The translations under genes were made by a program, and so were the position numbers. From positions 3,056,455 to 3,097,195 of the forward strand of contig NZ_JAAVSH020000001.1 of NCBI RefSeq assembly GCF_011947365.2: a DNA stretch of 40,741 bases. The letters are read 5' to 3'. Positions 9,685-18,184 of this stretch are shown here, one piece after another. How positions within the stretch are numbered: position 1 is the stretch's first letter; each line of letters starts with the position of its first letter. The notes under the pieces are model-generated. The model did no database searches. It saw only the letters and a list, made by a program, of their open reading frames with translations, and was not told the origin of the DNA. The stretch comes from an endosymbiont of Lamellibrachia barhami. GTDB taxonomy: Bacteria > Pseudomonadota > Gammaproteobacteria > Chromatiales > Chromatiaceae.

Positions 9685-10446
9685 CTACTTCTCATCCGAC
9701 AGGTTGGATCGTTCCGCCCGTCTGCTTCGCAGTTGGATCAGTGTCAACACGGGACCGGAGATAGCATAGATCAGGAATAGCGCAAAAAGCACTGAAGGCG
9801 GATGGGTGAGCACGATGGCAAAACTCAGGGTCACCGCGACGATCACAATGAATGGGACCTTGCCGTGAAAGTCGATCTCTTTGAAGCTGTTATAGCGAAA
9901 ATTACTCACCATCAGCAGACCGGTCAACAGGGTCAATATCGCCGCAGTCCAGCTCAGACTTTCAGCGCTCATCCCATAATCCACGCCGAGCCAGACCGCA
10001 CCCGCAATGATAGCTGCCGCAGAAGGACTGGGCAGTCCCTGGAAATAACGTTTGTCGGCAATGCCTATCTGGGTATTGAAGCGCGCCAGGCGCAACGCGG
10101 TACTGGCGGTGTAGACAAAAGCGGCAATCCAGCCAAATTTACCCAAGCCTGTGAGCGCCCAAAGATACATCACCAGTGCCGGCGCAAGCCCAAAGGCCAC
10201 CATATCCGCCAAGCTGTCGTATTCTGCGCCAAACTCTGTCTGGGTATTGGTCATGCGCGCCACACGACCGTCGAGGCCATCCATCAGCATCGCCACGAAG
10301 ATTGCCACTGCTGCCGGTTCAAAGCGGTTATTCATAGCCGCAAGAATGGCATAAAACCCGGAAAACAGTGTCGCTGTGGTAAACAGGTTCGGCAGCAGAT
10401 AGATACCGCGTCTGCGTTTTTTGCCTTTATCCGGAGATGATTCCAT
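9685..10446 (-). CDS. pssA: CDP-diacylglycerol-serine O-phosphatidyltransferase
   Basis: An integral inner-membrane enzyme making phosphatidylserine, the precursor of phosphatidylethanolamine, from CDP-diacylglycerol and serine. It carries the complete CDP-alcohol phosphotransferase signature DG-x2-AR-x8-G-x3-D-x3-D (DGRVARMTNTQTEFGAEYDSLAD spread over that pattern), and six to eight hydrophobic segments follow the basic N-terminus KKRRRGIYLLPNLFT. It is the type II, integral membrane form rather than the E. coli peripheral form. ATG at 10446 is preferred, since homologues begin near it; an in-frame ATG at 10473 has no clear ribosome site. DUF58 lies just upstream on the same strand. Confidence 0.93.
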   Translation of the reverse strand: MESSPDKGKKRRRGIYLLPNLFTTATLFSGFYAILAAMNNRFEPAAVAIFVAMLMDGLDGRVARMTNTQTEFGAEYDSLADMVAFGLAPALVMYLWALTGLGKFGWIAAFVYTASTALRLARFNTQIGIADKRYFQGLPSPSAAAIIAGAVWLGVDYGMSAESLSWTAAILTLLTGLLMVSNFRYNSFKEIDFHGKVPFIVIVAVTLSFAIVLTHPPSVLFALFLIYAISGPVLTLIQLRSRRAERSNLSDEK

Positions 10447-10499
10447 GGTTCTCACAATCTCTTGGGGAGTCATGACTCAGTATAAGTTGAACAGGAGGA

Positions 10500-11825
10500 T
10501 CACAACACCCCTGTCGCCTTTACATCCAGGTAGGTATTGACCAGTTCCACCGGGAGTTTGCCGGGCACGGTGTCGAGCAACAGTGCCCCCTGATGACGTA
10601 GACTATCATGGGTCAGGGAACGGTTTGAGAGATAGTCGACCACCGATTGAAAAGTCAGCGCACTCTCAAAACCCTCTACCGGCTGTGACAAAGTCTCATC
10701 CAACGAAGTCTCCCGTAGGTCCGCCACCACCACCAGATGTCGCCTTGTGAGCAAGGCCAGGGCACGAGAGAGTTCAGCACGATCATCATCCCGGCTGTTG
10801 GTAATCAGAATCACCAACGCCCGCCGACGCTGCAGGGAAGTCAGCTCACGGGCAGCCGCCATGTAATCCGCCGCCTCCAAGGTCGAGTCGAGATCATAGG
10901 TGCGATCCAATAAACGGCGGATCAGCCCCCCCCCCTTGGCCGGTGGCTGCCACCGCTTCTGCCCGCCAAAGGCGAGAAAACCCACCGCATCCCCCTGTCT
11001 CGCCGCGACATAGGCAAGCAGCAGCATGGCATTGAGCGCATGATCGAGATGGGCCCCCCCCCCATCCATGTGACGCATATGGCGACCGCAATCCAACAAA
11101 AAGACAAGTTGTTGATCCCGTTCGTCCTGATACTCCTTAGAGATCAGGCGGCGGTAGCGGGAACTCGCTTTCCAGTCGATCTGCCGCATAGTGTCACCTG
11201 CGCGATACTCCCGCAGTTGATGAAAATCACTCCCCTCTCCCCGCCTCCGTCGGTGGCGCACTCCCAACTGGCTCAACTTGTTGTCGGTGGCAAGCAGGGT
11301 AAAATGGGCAATCTCGCGGAAGTTGGGAAAGACCCGCACAGTCTCCTGCAGCGGCAGATGTATCTTGCGGCGCCAGAGGCGTAGTGGTGAACGTAGAACG
11401 ATATCACTGCCGTTGAAGTGGCCATCTCCCCGTCGCTCAGGGAGGATGCGGTAAACCAGTGTCGCCGAGCGGCCTGCCGGAAGTTTAAATTCACGAGACT
11501 GCCCTTCCACACCATAATCAGGAGGATGAAAATCATGTACCACCAGACTGAGACCATGACCACTGCGATTCTCCAGCTGCAGTTCCACCGGCGACCATAC
11601 CCCCACCGGAATACTGCCGCGCACCCGGCGGGTTAACTTTGGTGGAACGATACGCCGTGCCTGAAAAAAATCGAGTAACATCGTGGCAACCAATAGTGCT
11701 GCTGCGCTCTTCCAAACCAACCCGAGCGCCGGCTGAAAAGCGGTGATCAGTGCCAGAATCAGCAACGCCAGAACAAGATAGACTAAGTTACGATCCGGGG
11801 TCGTGGAAAATAGGGGACGCACCAC
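10500..11825 (-). CDS. DUF58 domain protein, start codon inside a RAYT-element end
   Basis: A 441-residue membrane-anchored DUF58 protein. Two hydrophobic segments lie at about residues 14-50. The DUF58 signature SDFHQLREYRAGDTMRQIDW is followed by a vWA-like core (VFLLDCGRHM). DUF58 proteins are normally encoded directly after MoxR AAA ATPases and are thought to act with them in assembly or chaperoning of envelope proteins. Here the MoxR gene is 15 kb away on the same strand. The GTG start at 11825 and the first few codons fall inside one arm of the inverted repeat at 11808-11830, and the GAGG ribosome site lies just inside the element, so the N-terminus may have been rewritten. Confidence 0.9.
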   Translation of the reverse strand: MVRPLFSTTPDRNLVYLVLALLILALITAFQPALGLVWKSAAALLVATMLLDFFQARRIVPPKLTRRVRGSIPVGVWSPVELQLENRSGHGLSLVVHDFHPPDYGVEGQSREFKLPAGRSATLVYRILPERRGDGHFNGSDIVLRSPLRLWRRKIHLPLQETVRVFPNFREIAHFTLLATDNKLSQLGVRHRRRRGEGSDFHQLREYRAGDTMRQIDWKASSRYRRLISKEYQDERDQQLVFLLDCGRHMRHMDGGGAHLDHALNAMLLLAYVAARQGDAVGFLAFGGQKRWQPPAKGGGLIRRLLDRTYDLDSTLEAADYMAAARELTSLQRRRALVILITNSRDDDRAELSRALALLTRRHLVVVADLRETSLDETLSQPVEGFESALTFQSVVDYLSNRSLTHDSLRHQGALLLDTVPGKLPVELVNTYLDVKATGVL

Positions 11826-11830
11826 GTTTT
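11808..11830. repeat. RAYT-element inverted repeat, left arm
   Basis: A 23-bp sequence (aaataggggacgcaccac, then gtttt) is exactly complementary to 12124-12146. The two arms bound the decayed RAYT gene, making a 339-bp element (11808-12146). The GTG start of the DUF58 gene lies within this arm. Confidence 0.85.
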
Positions 11831-11900
11831 CCTCATATCGGTTGTTATTTGCTAAGGTAAAATACTATATATGAAAAAATGGTCACGGAGGACCATCATC

Positions 11901-12120
11901 ATGCCAAGACGATTTCGCAGAAAATGATTACCGATTCTACCTTCAATGGTTGCGGAAATATGCCAAGAAAACGGACTGCATGGTTGATGAAATCAGAAAG
12001 GCGACAAATGGAAATTTTGCGTTAGGGAGTGAACGTTTTAAGAATAGCGTAGAAAAAATGTTGGCAAGGCGTGTAGTGCCGGGTAAGCCGGGGAGACCGC
12101 GGAAAGACCGAGATAGTTGA
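11901..12120 (+). pseudogene. REP-associated tyrosine transposase (RAYT) remnant
   Basis: Three pieces of a RAYT (IS200-like Y1 transposase) survive in order. The start MPRRFR at 11901 has GGAGG upstream. A piece reading NDYRFYLQWLRKYAKKTDC follows, and from about 11980 comes the C-terminus IRKATNGNFALGSERFK, then RRVVPGKPGRPRKD, ending at 12118-12120. Full-length members are several times longer; the catalytic HUH and Tyr regions are deleted. It is bounded by a perfect 23-bp inverted repeat. It marks a past mobile-element insertion right at the border of the accessory island. Confidence 0.85.
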
Positions 12121-12123
12121 CTA

Positions 12124-12146
12124 AAAACGTGGTGCGTCCCCTATTT
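12124..12146. repeat. RAYT-element inverted repeat, right arm
   Basis: Perfect 23-bp reverse complement of 11808-11830. It lies four bases after the stop of the RAYT remnant and 29 bp from the end of the next gene. Confidence 0.85.
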
Positions 12147-12174
12147 CTGGTGCGTTTCCGCTTATTTCATTTCC

Positions 12175-12927
12175 CTATCGAGATGCCAGTTTCGAGCAGA
12201 AGGAAACATAATAGACACCCATAGTGCTGAGCCCATCAATTCCCATAGCACAATAGTAAGGTCTCGCCTCCTTGGCATAGGGATCTATCCCCTGTTTTTC
12301 GAGTTGTGCGGCCACGTCTTCCAATAAAATCTCTCCGTTATCGCTAACAGTTTCGTCTTCATTCACCGGGTCGACAAATGTCTGTGGCTGACTATTGAGG
12401 GAGGAATCGATTGTAGTTTCATATTGTCGATGTGCATATTGCAGTGTGGATTGAAGTTCTGCAAGGCTTGCATCGAGAAGTGGACTTTCACTGGCCTTCG
12501 TTCTGTCCACATCATTTTCCAATATGCTGATTGCCTCTTTCTGAACCAAGGGTCTGATTGATGGATCCAGATCATCTATGCGTTTTGCCAGCTTGAGCAG
12601 GAGATCAGGTGAAAGTGAATCGAAGAAGTCAGGATTCGATTCGAGTATCACGGTTTGACCTGCCAGTAACTCGACCTCATCCAGCAAACGCTTTGTATCA
12701 TACGTTTGAATTGTTTGCCCCCATTGAGTGGTCACGGAATAGGTATAACTATTTGCTGTTGCAAGAACATAAGGCTCTACCGCAGCAACGGGTGTCACCA
12801 CAAACAGGCTAACAACAAAATGTGCAATTTTGCACCTGTTGAGTATAAAATCTACATGTTTCAGTGTTGCAACGTTTCCGGTATTCATCCTAAGTAGCGT
12901 TGCGAAGATGTTATGTAAGACTTTCAT
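12175..12927 (-). CDS. Hypothetical exported protein
   Basis: A 250-residue protein I do not recognise. A hydrophobic stretch at about residues 34-49 ending VTPVAAVEP looks like a signal peptide with an unusually long N-terminal region, so a start at the internal ATG (residue 14) is possible. The rest is acidic and helical, with an Asp/Glu-rich C-terminal third and a short Cys-containing end (YYCAMGIDGLSTMGVYYVSFCSK). It is the first gene inside the island, transcribed toward the RAYT remnant. Confidence 0.6.
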   Translation of the reverse strand: MKVLHNIFATLLRMNTGNVATLKHVDFILNRCKIAHFVVSLFVVTPVAAVEPYVLATANSYTYSVTTQWGQTIQTYDTKRLLDEVELLAGQTVILESNPDFFDSLSPDLLLKLAKRIDDLDPSIRPLVQKEAISILENDVDRTKASESPLLDASLAELQSTLQYAHRQYETTIDSSLNSQPQTFVDPVNEDETVSDNGEILLEDVAAQLEKQGIDPYAKEARPYYCAMGIDGLSTMGVYYVSFCSKLASR

Positions 12928-13511
12928 GGCTGCACCTGCTGATTATATTTCCGTTACCCAGAATATCGGTGCCATATCAGGACTTCTTCAGTCGCCAGTT
13001 CACACTTCTCCCGGTATTGGCGCACACATTTTTTTTACTCCCCGAAGAAGTGAGAATAAGTTCATGATTTTTACCGAAAATGGGTAAAAAAACGTACTTA
13101 TGCCAACGTGTTATAGGAAATAAAACCGTGCAGGCAGGGAACAGGATTCATTTTCCATGCCTTGATTGAGTTGTTATTGATCGATTTCTGACGACAGCAG
13201 GAAGGTACTTCTGATCGTTGGGAAGATATGGACTAGAGAAGAGATGCGGGGGGCTGTTCGAGTGAGTTTAGTCTATCTGCATAGACGCTTGGGGGGCTGT
13301 CGGTTTTACCGACTCCAAAAGGAATTTGGAAGGCTTCTTGATTGAGATTCTGCTGATTGGCAAAGCCATGGAGCTGGCACAACTGGACACCATAAACCGG
13401 GATTGTGACTCGGCGTCACGGCCGACAAATGGTGTCTTGTTTGCGTTGGCTTGGACCTAAAACAGTTACGCGCCTTGACGGGCCAAGGCTCAATTGTCAC
13501 CACATTCTAAA
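12928..13511. other. Non-coding stretch, nothing assigned
   Basis: I see no supportable gene here. An AT-rich inverted repeat (TTTTTACC at 13068-13075 and GGTAAAAA at 13083-13090) could be a weak terminator. A plus-strand frame without a stop from about 13274 to 13460 lacks a credible start and may be a gene relic. Confidence 0.4.
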
Positions 13512-14234
13512 TCAGGGGGCCACTTTACTTTGCGAAAACGTTGTGTTTTCGAGTATGACCTTGTACGTGTAGCCCGAACCGAGATCGATGTCACTCCTTA
13601 GCACACCGCTGGCAATTACCAGGTCGCCGGGTGAAACCAGCTCGGAAGAGGTTGCAATCAACTTGTTGTTCGGCTTTGTGCCGGTACCATCCTGCAGAGT
13701 AATCCAGTTCTTGCCCATGATGTTCTGACTAACCTTAATGACTCTTGCGCGCATGCTTACTGACTGGTCTTTCAGCTGGGCCGATCCTTCAAGGATGTCG
13801 GCAATCGTCTTGCCGGCAGCCAGCGGGGAGATCTCTCCTAGTGCGGGCGCCTGAACTGAAACAGATTTTTGAAACACCCTATTTTCAGTTCCATGGCCTT
13901 CCGCTTCTATCGCTGCACGGTGAACGCTGTTCATATCCTGGCCCACTCGGTGGGCCGCCTGCACAAAGAAGATCGACTCAAACGTCCTGTCCAGGGTTCT
14001 GCTGTGAAAATCCCTCATCTCCATGCCGCCGCTGAATTCGACCTTGTCTCCCGCAGCCACCGGCAAGCGGCTGGTTGCAATCCATATACCCAGTTCTTCG
14101 AGCCGCAAGTAGGTATAGTTCCCCACGTCGATGACTTCGGCCACGGTACCTGTTCCTGAGCCCGCTTGTTCCGCTGCGGTTGTTGTTGAAATCAGCAGGA
14201 CGCAAATCATTAATATCGATATTATGAACTTCAT
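13512..14234 (-). CDS. Periplasmic protein with two NrfJ-like / OB-fold domains
   Basis: From the ATG at 14234 (AGAGG upstream) the protein starts with a signal peptide (MKFIISILMICVLLISTTTA). Two small beta-rich domains follow. The first reads GTVAEVIDVGNYTYLRLEELGIWIA, the pattern of NrfJ-like and BOF-type OB folds. The second, after KTIADILEGSAQLKDQSVSMRARV, repeats the fold with ITLQDGTGT. NrfJ-like proteins are found beside multiheme cytochrome genes. This one is divergent from the cytochrome cluster and shares its upstream region, which fits an accessory role there, but no function is known. An upstream in-frame ATG at 14324 lacks a ribosome site. Confidence 0.7.
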   Translation of the reverse strand: MKFIISILMICVLLISTTTAAEQAGSGTGTVAEVIDVGNYTYLRLEELGIWIATSRLPVAAGDKVEFSGGMEMRDFHSRTLDRTFESIFFVQAAHRVGQDMNSVHRAAIEAEGHGTENRVFQKSVSVQAPALGEISPLAAGKTIADILEGSAQLKDQSVSMRARVIKVSQNIMGKNWITLQDGTGTKPNNKLIATSSELVSPGDLVIASGVLRSDIDLGSGYTYKVILENTTFSQSKVAP

Positions 14235-14528
14235 GGGAAAGCCTCTTGGTTCCTGCTTATAAGTAAAGTCGCAGCATGGCGGCTTAATAAATTTGGACGT
14301 GGTCTTTTCTCGACTAATAAGCAACTCGTCGCACCAGCCGACAGGGATTCAACCCGCATCCAGAAATACTTATTCTTCTCACTAAAATATACCATCTGCC
14401 GGCAAGCAGGATAAACCTTGACCTAGGCACCGGATACATACGTGCTAGGCTAACATACATTTAAGCGTACTTGACAAGCATTCCAAATACATAAGTACTG
14501 GATGATGCCCTACCTTGGGAGTAGAAAA

Positions 14529-15650
14529 GTGAATCTTGAGTTGACCAAACGTTCTTTGAAACCCATGTTGCAGTCTGGTTTTCTATTGGCAGCTGTTGTT
14601 AGTGGCATGCTGCTGGTTTCCGGGTGTGCCACCCACACGCCAACCCCGGAAGCCAAGGTAATATCACCTGAGCAATTTGTGTGGCCCGCGCCCCCGCAAC
14701 AACCCCGCGTCCGCTATCTCGGCAGCCTGAAATCCCTCGAAGACGTGGCCGGCAAGCCACAGCAAAACCTGCGTGACAGGCTGCTCGGTAAAAAGGAGGG
14801 GGAGCACCGCAGCCTGATTAAACCTTACGGTGTACACAGTGATTCGAAAGGACGGGTCTTCGTCGCCGACTCCGGCATCGCTGGCCTGGTGGTGTTTGAC
14901 ATCGAAAAGAAGGACCTCTCCTTCTGGGGTGTCAGTGGACCGGGAGCGCCGCGCAAACCGTTAGGTGTGACATCCGACGCACAGGGCAATGTCTACGTCA
15001 GTGATGTCATTGACCATCGAGTGGTGGTTTTCGACAACGAAGGCAACTACCTCAATGCACTGGGTGGGCAAGATATCCTGATTACACCGGTAGGCATGGT
15101 TTTCAATGACAGAACCCAGCGCCTTTACGTGGTGGACTCCAAGAAACATCAGATCATCGTATTCGACCGTGAAGGAAATGTGGATTTCACCATCGGCCAG
15201 CACGGTAGCGAAACCGGCAACTTAAACTCCCCGACCAACATCGCTATAGATGAGGAGGGCCGCCTTTATGTAGCCGACACCTTGAACTTTCGCGTTCAAA
15301 TATTTGCAGCGGACGGCACCCATATCAGCACTTTTGGCAATATTGGCGACGGTAGAGGTGATTTTAGCCGCCTGAAAGGGATAGGGGTGGACAAAGAAGG
15401 ACACATTTACGCGGTCGATGCCGCATTTAATAATTTTCAGGTCTTTAGCCAGGAGGGGCAGCTGCTGCTGGTCGTTGGCCAGGCCGGTACCGGCCCGGGA
15501 GGGTTTTACTTACCGGCGGGCGCCCACGTGGATAAGAACAACCGGATATTTATCGCCGATCAGTTTAACACGCGGATACAGATGTTCGAATACCTCGGAG
15601 AATCAGACACACCCCCACCACCACTATCCACAACTTCCAATGATCCATAA
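14529..15650 (+). CDS. NHL-repeat (six-bladed propeller) lipoprotein 1
   Basis: A lipoprotein with a beta-propeller, first gene of the electron-transfer cluster. The lipobox LVSGC follows a hydrophobic signal. The segment QFVWPAPPQQPRVRYLGSL comes next, then six NHL repeats of the type GRLYVADTLNFRVQIF, enough for a closed propeller. No heme motif is present. GTG at 14529 is chosen because GGGAG sits seven bases before it; ATG at 14502 is in frame but has no ribosome site. NHL propeller proteins accompany OmcE/OmcS-type cytochrome clusters in metal-reducing bacteria; a role in assembly or docking is inferred. A related gene is at 21904, and a decayed copy of its 3' half at 17436-17955. Confidence 0.88.
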   Translation: MNLELTKRSLKPMLQSGFLLAAVVSGMLLVSGCATHTPTPEAKVISPEQFVWPAPPQQPRVRYLGSLKSLEDVAGKPQQNLRDRLLGKKEGEHRSLIKPYGVHSDSKGRVFVADSGIAGLVVFDIEKKDLSFWGVSGPGAPRKPLGVTSDAQGNVYVSDVIDHRVVVFDNEGNYLNALGGQDILITPVGMVFNDRTQRLYVVDSKKHQIIVFDREGNVDFTIGQHGSETGNLNSPTNIAIDEEGRLYVADTLNFRVQIFAADGTHISTFGNIGDGRGDFSRLKGIGVDKEGHIYAVDAAFNNFQVFSQEGQLLLVVGQAGTGPGGFYLPAGAHVDKNNRIFIADQFNTRIQMFEYLGESDTPPPPLSTTSNDP

Positions 15651-15873
15651 AAGATAGGGTAATACCCCCATTGATGATTGTCATTGACTATCATAATATT
15701 CCCATTGCGCCGGTGGGACTATATTCCCAATCAATACATAACAAAAGACGCTACCGGACGCCGTCAGAAAATGCATTTGAAGACAGCAACAGTCACAAAG
15801 CAGCTAGAAGTAAGCTTGCAGTTAATAAAAAAGCATAGGTGCTCCATATTCAACCGTATAGGGAGTTTTTACC

Positions 15874-16482
15874 ATGAAAAAGAAGTTGGCGGCCTTAGGT
15901 TTTCTACTTGTATCCTTAGTCCTGTCTGGCATGGCAGTTGCGGCCAGCATTGTCGGCTCAAGTCATGACTTGACTGGTACAGGTGTTTCAGCATCCGTTT
16001 GTGTGTTCTGCCACACGCCTCACAACGCAAGCACTACGAATTTAACAACTCCGTTGTGGAACCGTGTTGACACGACCTCAACTTTCCAAATGTACGACAG
16101 CCCCACGTTCGATATGAGTCCTGGCGCGGGTTCCCAGCCGGCTGGCGTCTCACTGGCATGTCTAAGCTGTCATGATGGAAGCCTTTCCGTGGATCAATTA
16201 CTCAATCAACCTGCCGATTTTGTCGCCAACGCAGACACTGTGGGCGGACTCGGAACCGACCTGCGAAATGATCATCCGATCTCCTTTGGTTACAACGTTG
16301 GTTTGGATCCGGCTTTCGAGCCTGCTGGTACCGTAGTTGCTTCCGGGCTGCCATTGTTTGGCACTGCCGGGGATCAGGTCGAATGCGGAACCTGCCACAA
16401 TGTACATGATCCGGCAATCGGAAAATTCCTGCGCATAAGCAATACAGCCAGCGCTATGTGCGTGGCCTGCCACATTAAGTAA
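15874..16482 (+). CDS. OmcE-like tetraheme c-type cytochrome, copy 1
   Basis: An exported 202-residue cytochrome with a signal peptide ending near AVAAS. Four heme sites are seen: CVFCH (43-47), CLSCH (96-100), CGTCH (171-175) and CVACH (196-200). The only other histidines are H31, H50, H134 and H178, exactly enough to give every heme two His ligands. The order CxxCHTPHN, CLSCHDG, NDHPISF, CHNVHDP, then a C-terminal CxxCH is that of Geobacter OmcE-type filament cytochromes and of doubled-CXXCH proteins. ATG at 15894-15896 in the reading MKKKLAALG is preceded by agggagttttacc; the frame listed opens slightly earlier at the same ATG. It lies 220 bp after the NHL gene, with a 5' region conserved in copy 2. 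Confidence 0.9.
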   Translation: MKKKLAALGFLLVSLVLSGMAVAASIVGSSHDLTGTGVSASVCVFCHTPHNASTTNLTTPLWNRVDTTSTFQMYDSPTFDMSPGAGSQPAGVSLACLSCHDGSLSVDQLLNQPADFVANADTVGGLGTDLRNDHPISFGYNVGLDPAFEPAGTVVASGLPLFGTAGDQVECGTCHNVHDPAIGKFLRISNTASAMCVACHIK

Positions 16483-16504
16483 CGGCTCAAGCAAACCGAG
16501 CCGT
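16482..16504 (+). promoter_or_regulatory. Hairpin over the start of triheme lipoprotein copy 1
   Basis: ACGGCTC (16482-16488) pairs perfectly with GAGCCGT (16498-16504) over a nine-base loop, directly abutting the ATG at 16505 and just after the tetraheme stop. The matching site in copy 2 (about 18793-18815) has lost the complementarity. It could lower translation of the first triheme copy or mark an mRNA end. Confidence 0.45.
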
Positions 16505-17179
16505 ATGCATACTAAAGCGGATAAGTTGAAATATGGAGCCAGGGCAATGCAAATTGCCCTGGTTCTTACTAGTGTGCTGATCATATCCTCTTGCAGCACT
16601 CAAACCCGGCAGTTATTTTTTGATATCCAGCCACCCACGCCCGAGGAGCTGGCTGAGAAAAAGCAAAAAGAGGAAGCTGCACTGGCTGCATTGCAAGCCA
16701 GGAATAAACAGAAAAACCAGCTGACTGGCACTGCGGGCATGTCATTCGGTCGATCTGATGATAATCGGTCGCGACCGGAAATCGAGTCAGTCATGGATTG
16801 GAAAAAGGCACAGGAGATGCTGCCAAAGGATTACAAAAAGGGCATCGACTGGTCCGCCGCGCTGGAACAGGGTCTGATACGACCGCGCATCGGGGACGAT
16901 CCCCGGGCAGAGTGGGCCTCCGCTTTCCAGTGGGACTTTATCATCAAGGCTAAAAAGCCTAAGAACCATGCATATTTCCCGCACTCTGCCCATACCGAGT
17001 GGCTGGGTTGCAAGAATTGTCACAACACCTCTCTCTATCCCTATAAAAGAAATCCAGCCACGATGAAGGAGATGAAGAAAGGTGCATCCTGCGGTGCCTG
17101 TCATGGCAAGAAGAAAGTTGCTTTCTCCCTGAAGGCGTGCAAGCGCTGCCATCTGAATAGGAAGAAGAAGAAAAAGTAA
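16505..17179 (+). CDS. Triheme c-type cytochrome lipoprotein, copy 1
   Basis: A 224-residue lipoprotein; lipobox IISSC with C30 as the lipidated residue. A charged helical linker (about 45-75) precedes a C-terminal triheme domain: CKNCH (169-173), CGACH (196-200) and CKRCH (212-216). Three further histidines (H155, H160, H163, in HAYFPHSAH) can be distal ligands, giving bis-His coordination to all three hemes. The tail is poly-lysine. An alternative ATG at 16547 has GGAG upstream but would remove the positive n-region of the signal. The protein would sit in the membrane-anchored part of the conduit. It is nearly identical to copy 2 at 18816. Confidence 0.88.
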   Translation: MHTKADKLKYGARAMQIALVLTSVLIISSCSTQTRQLFFDIQPPTPEELAEKKQKEEAALAALQARNKQKNQLTGTAGMSFGRSDDNRSRPEIESVMDWKKAQEMLPKDYKKGIDWSAALEQGLIRPRIGDDPRAEWASAFQWDFIIKAKKPKNHAYFPHSAHTEWLGCKNCHNTSLYPYKRNPATMKEMKKGASCGACHGKKKVAFSLKACKRCHLNRKKKKK

Positions 17180-17233
17180 TGCTTTTGCCGTTTGTTCTGG
17201 CGGCATGCCGATACATGCTGTAAAGGTAGGTGT

Positions 17234-17435
17234 ATGCGTACAAATAGTCTCATTTCAGTCTATCTATTCCTGTTGGCAATCAGCTCAACGTTGGGAGCCG
17301 CTCCCGGGGATATCCAATATGAACGCGAGGGGGGGGGATGCCGAAGAACTGAAGACATTTCCACCATCCATCTTTCCGCACTGGATACACCGGATCAATT
17401 ACCGTTGTGACGCATGCCATAACAAGCTGTTCGAG
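17234..17435 (+). pseudogene. c7-type triheme cytochrome, truncated and frameshifted copy
   Basis: This matches the intact gene at 19545 up to the codon for KLFE, then runs at 17435/17436 into a displaced piece of the NHL gene, losing two of the three heme sites. In addition a G tract just after position 17328 has nine Gs where the intact copy has eight, shifting the frame before the first heme. It is therefore doubly broken. Confidence 0.9.
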
Positions 17436-17955
17436 TTACGTGGTGGACTCCAAGAAACATCAGATCATCGTATTCGACCGTGAATGGTGGATTTCACCAT
17501 CGGCCACACGGTAGCGAAACCGGCAACTTAAACTCCCCGACCAACATCGCTATAGATGAGGAGGGCCGCCTTTTATGTAGCCGGGACACACCTTGAACTT
17601 TCGCGTTCAAATTATTTGCAGCGGACGCAGCCCATATCAGCACTTTTGGCAATATTGGCGACGGTAGAGGTGGATTTTAGCCGCCTGAAAGGATAGGAGG
17701 GATAAAGAAGGACATTTACGCGGTCGATGCCGCATTTAATACCCTTCAGGTCTTTAGCCAGGAGGCAGCGTTGCTGGTCGTTGGCCATGCCGGTACCGGC
17801 CCGGGATATTTTATTTACCGGCGGGCGCCCACGTGGATAAGAACAACCGGATATTTATCGCCGATCAGTTTAACACGCGGATACAGATGTTCGAATACCT
17901 CGGAGAATCAGACACACCCCCACCCCACCACCACACTATCCACAACTTCCAATGA
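17436..17955 (+). pseudogene. Decayed 3' half of the NHL lipoprotein gene
   Basis: The stretch aligns with 15125-15650 and reaches the same stop and downstream sequence, but it carries many small insertions and deletions (for example at about 17483, 17505, 17574, 17586, 17612, 17689-17705 and 17766). No single frame survives. It is missing its start because the duplication began inside the gene. It keeps high base identity between the indels. Confidence 0.9.
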
Positions 17956-18184
17956 TCCATAAAAGATAGGGTAATACCCCCATTGATGATTGTCATTGAC
18001 TATCATAATATTCCCATTGCGCCGGTGGGACTATATTCCCAATCAACACATAATTAAAGACGCAACCGGACGCCGTCAGAAAACGCATTAAAAATAGCAA
18101 CAGTCACAAAGCAGCTAGAAGTAAGCTTGCAGTTAATAAAAAAGCATAGGTGCTCCATATTCAATCGTATAGGGAGTTTTTACC

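Larger units (their letters stand above)
15125..17435. repeat. Tandem duplication, unit 1 (2311 bp)
   Basis: This block runs from within the NHL gene to within the c7 cytochrome gene and is repeated directly at 17436-19745 with the same gene order and offset. The junction at 17435/17436 fuses the c7 codon for Glu in KLFE to mid-NHL sequence (ttacgtggtgg). No notable microhomology is visible at the join. Confidence 0.93.

Noticed and set aside
13306-13503. A minus-strand 65-codon frame and an overlapping plus-strand open stretch
   Set aside because: Neither has a credible start signal, hydrophobic pattern or motif; left as non-coding.
17771-17962. An open frame at the end of the second NHL copy
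   Set aside because: It is a frame of the decayed NHL pseudogene, not a separate gene.
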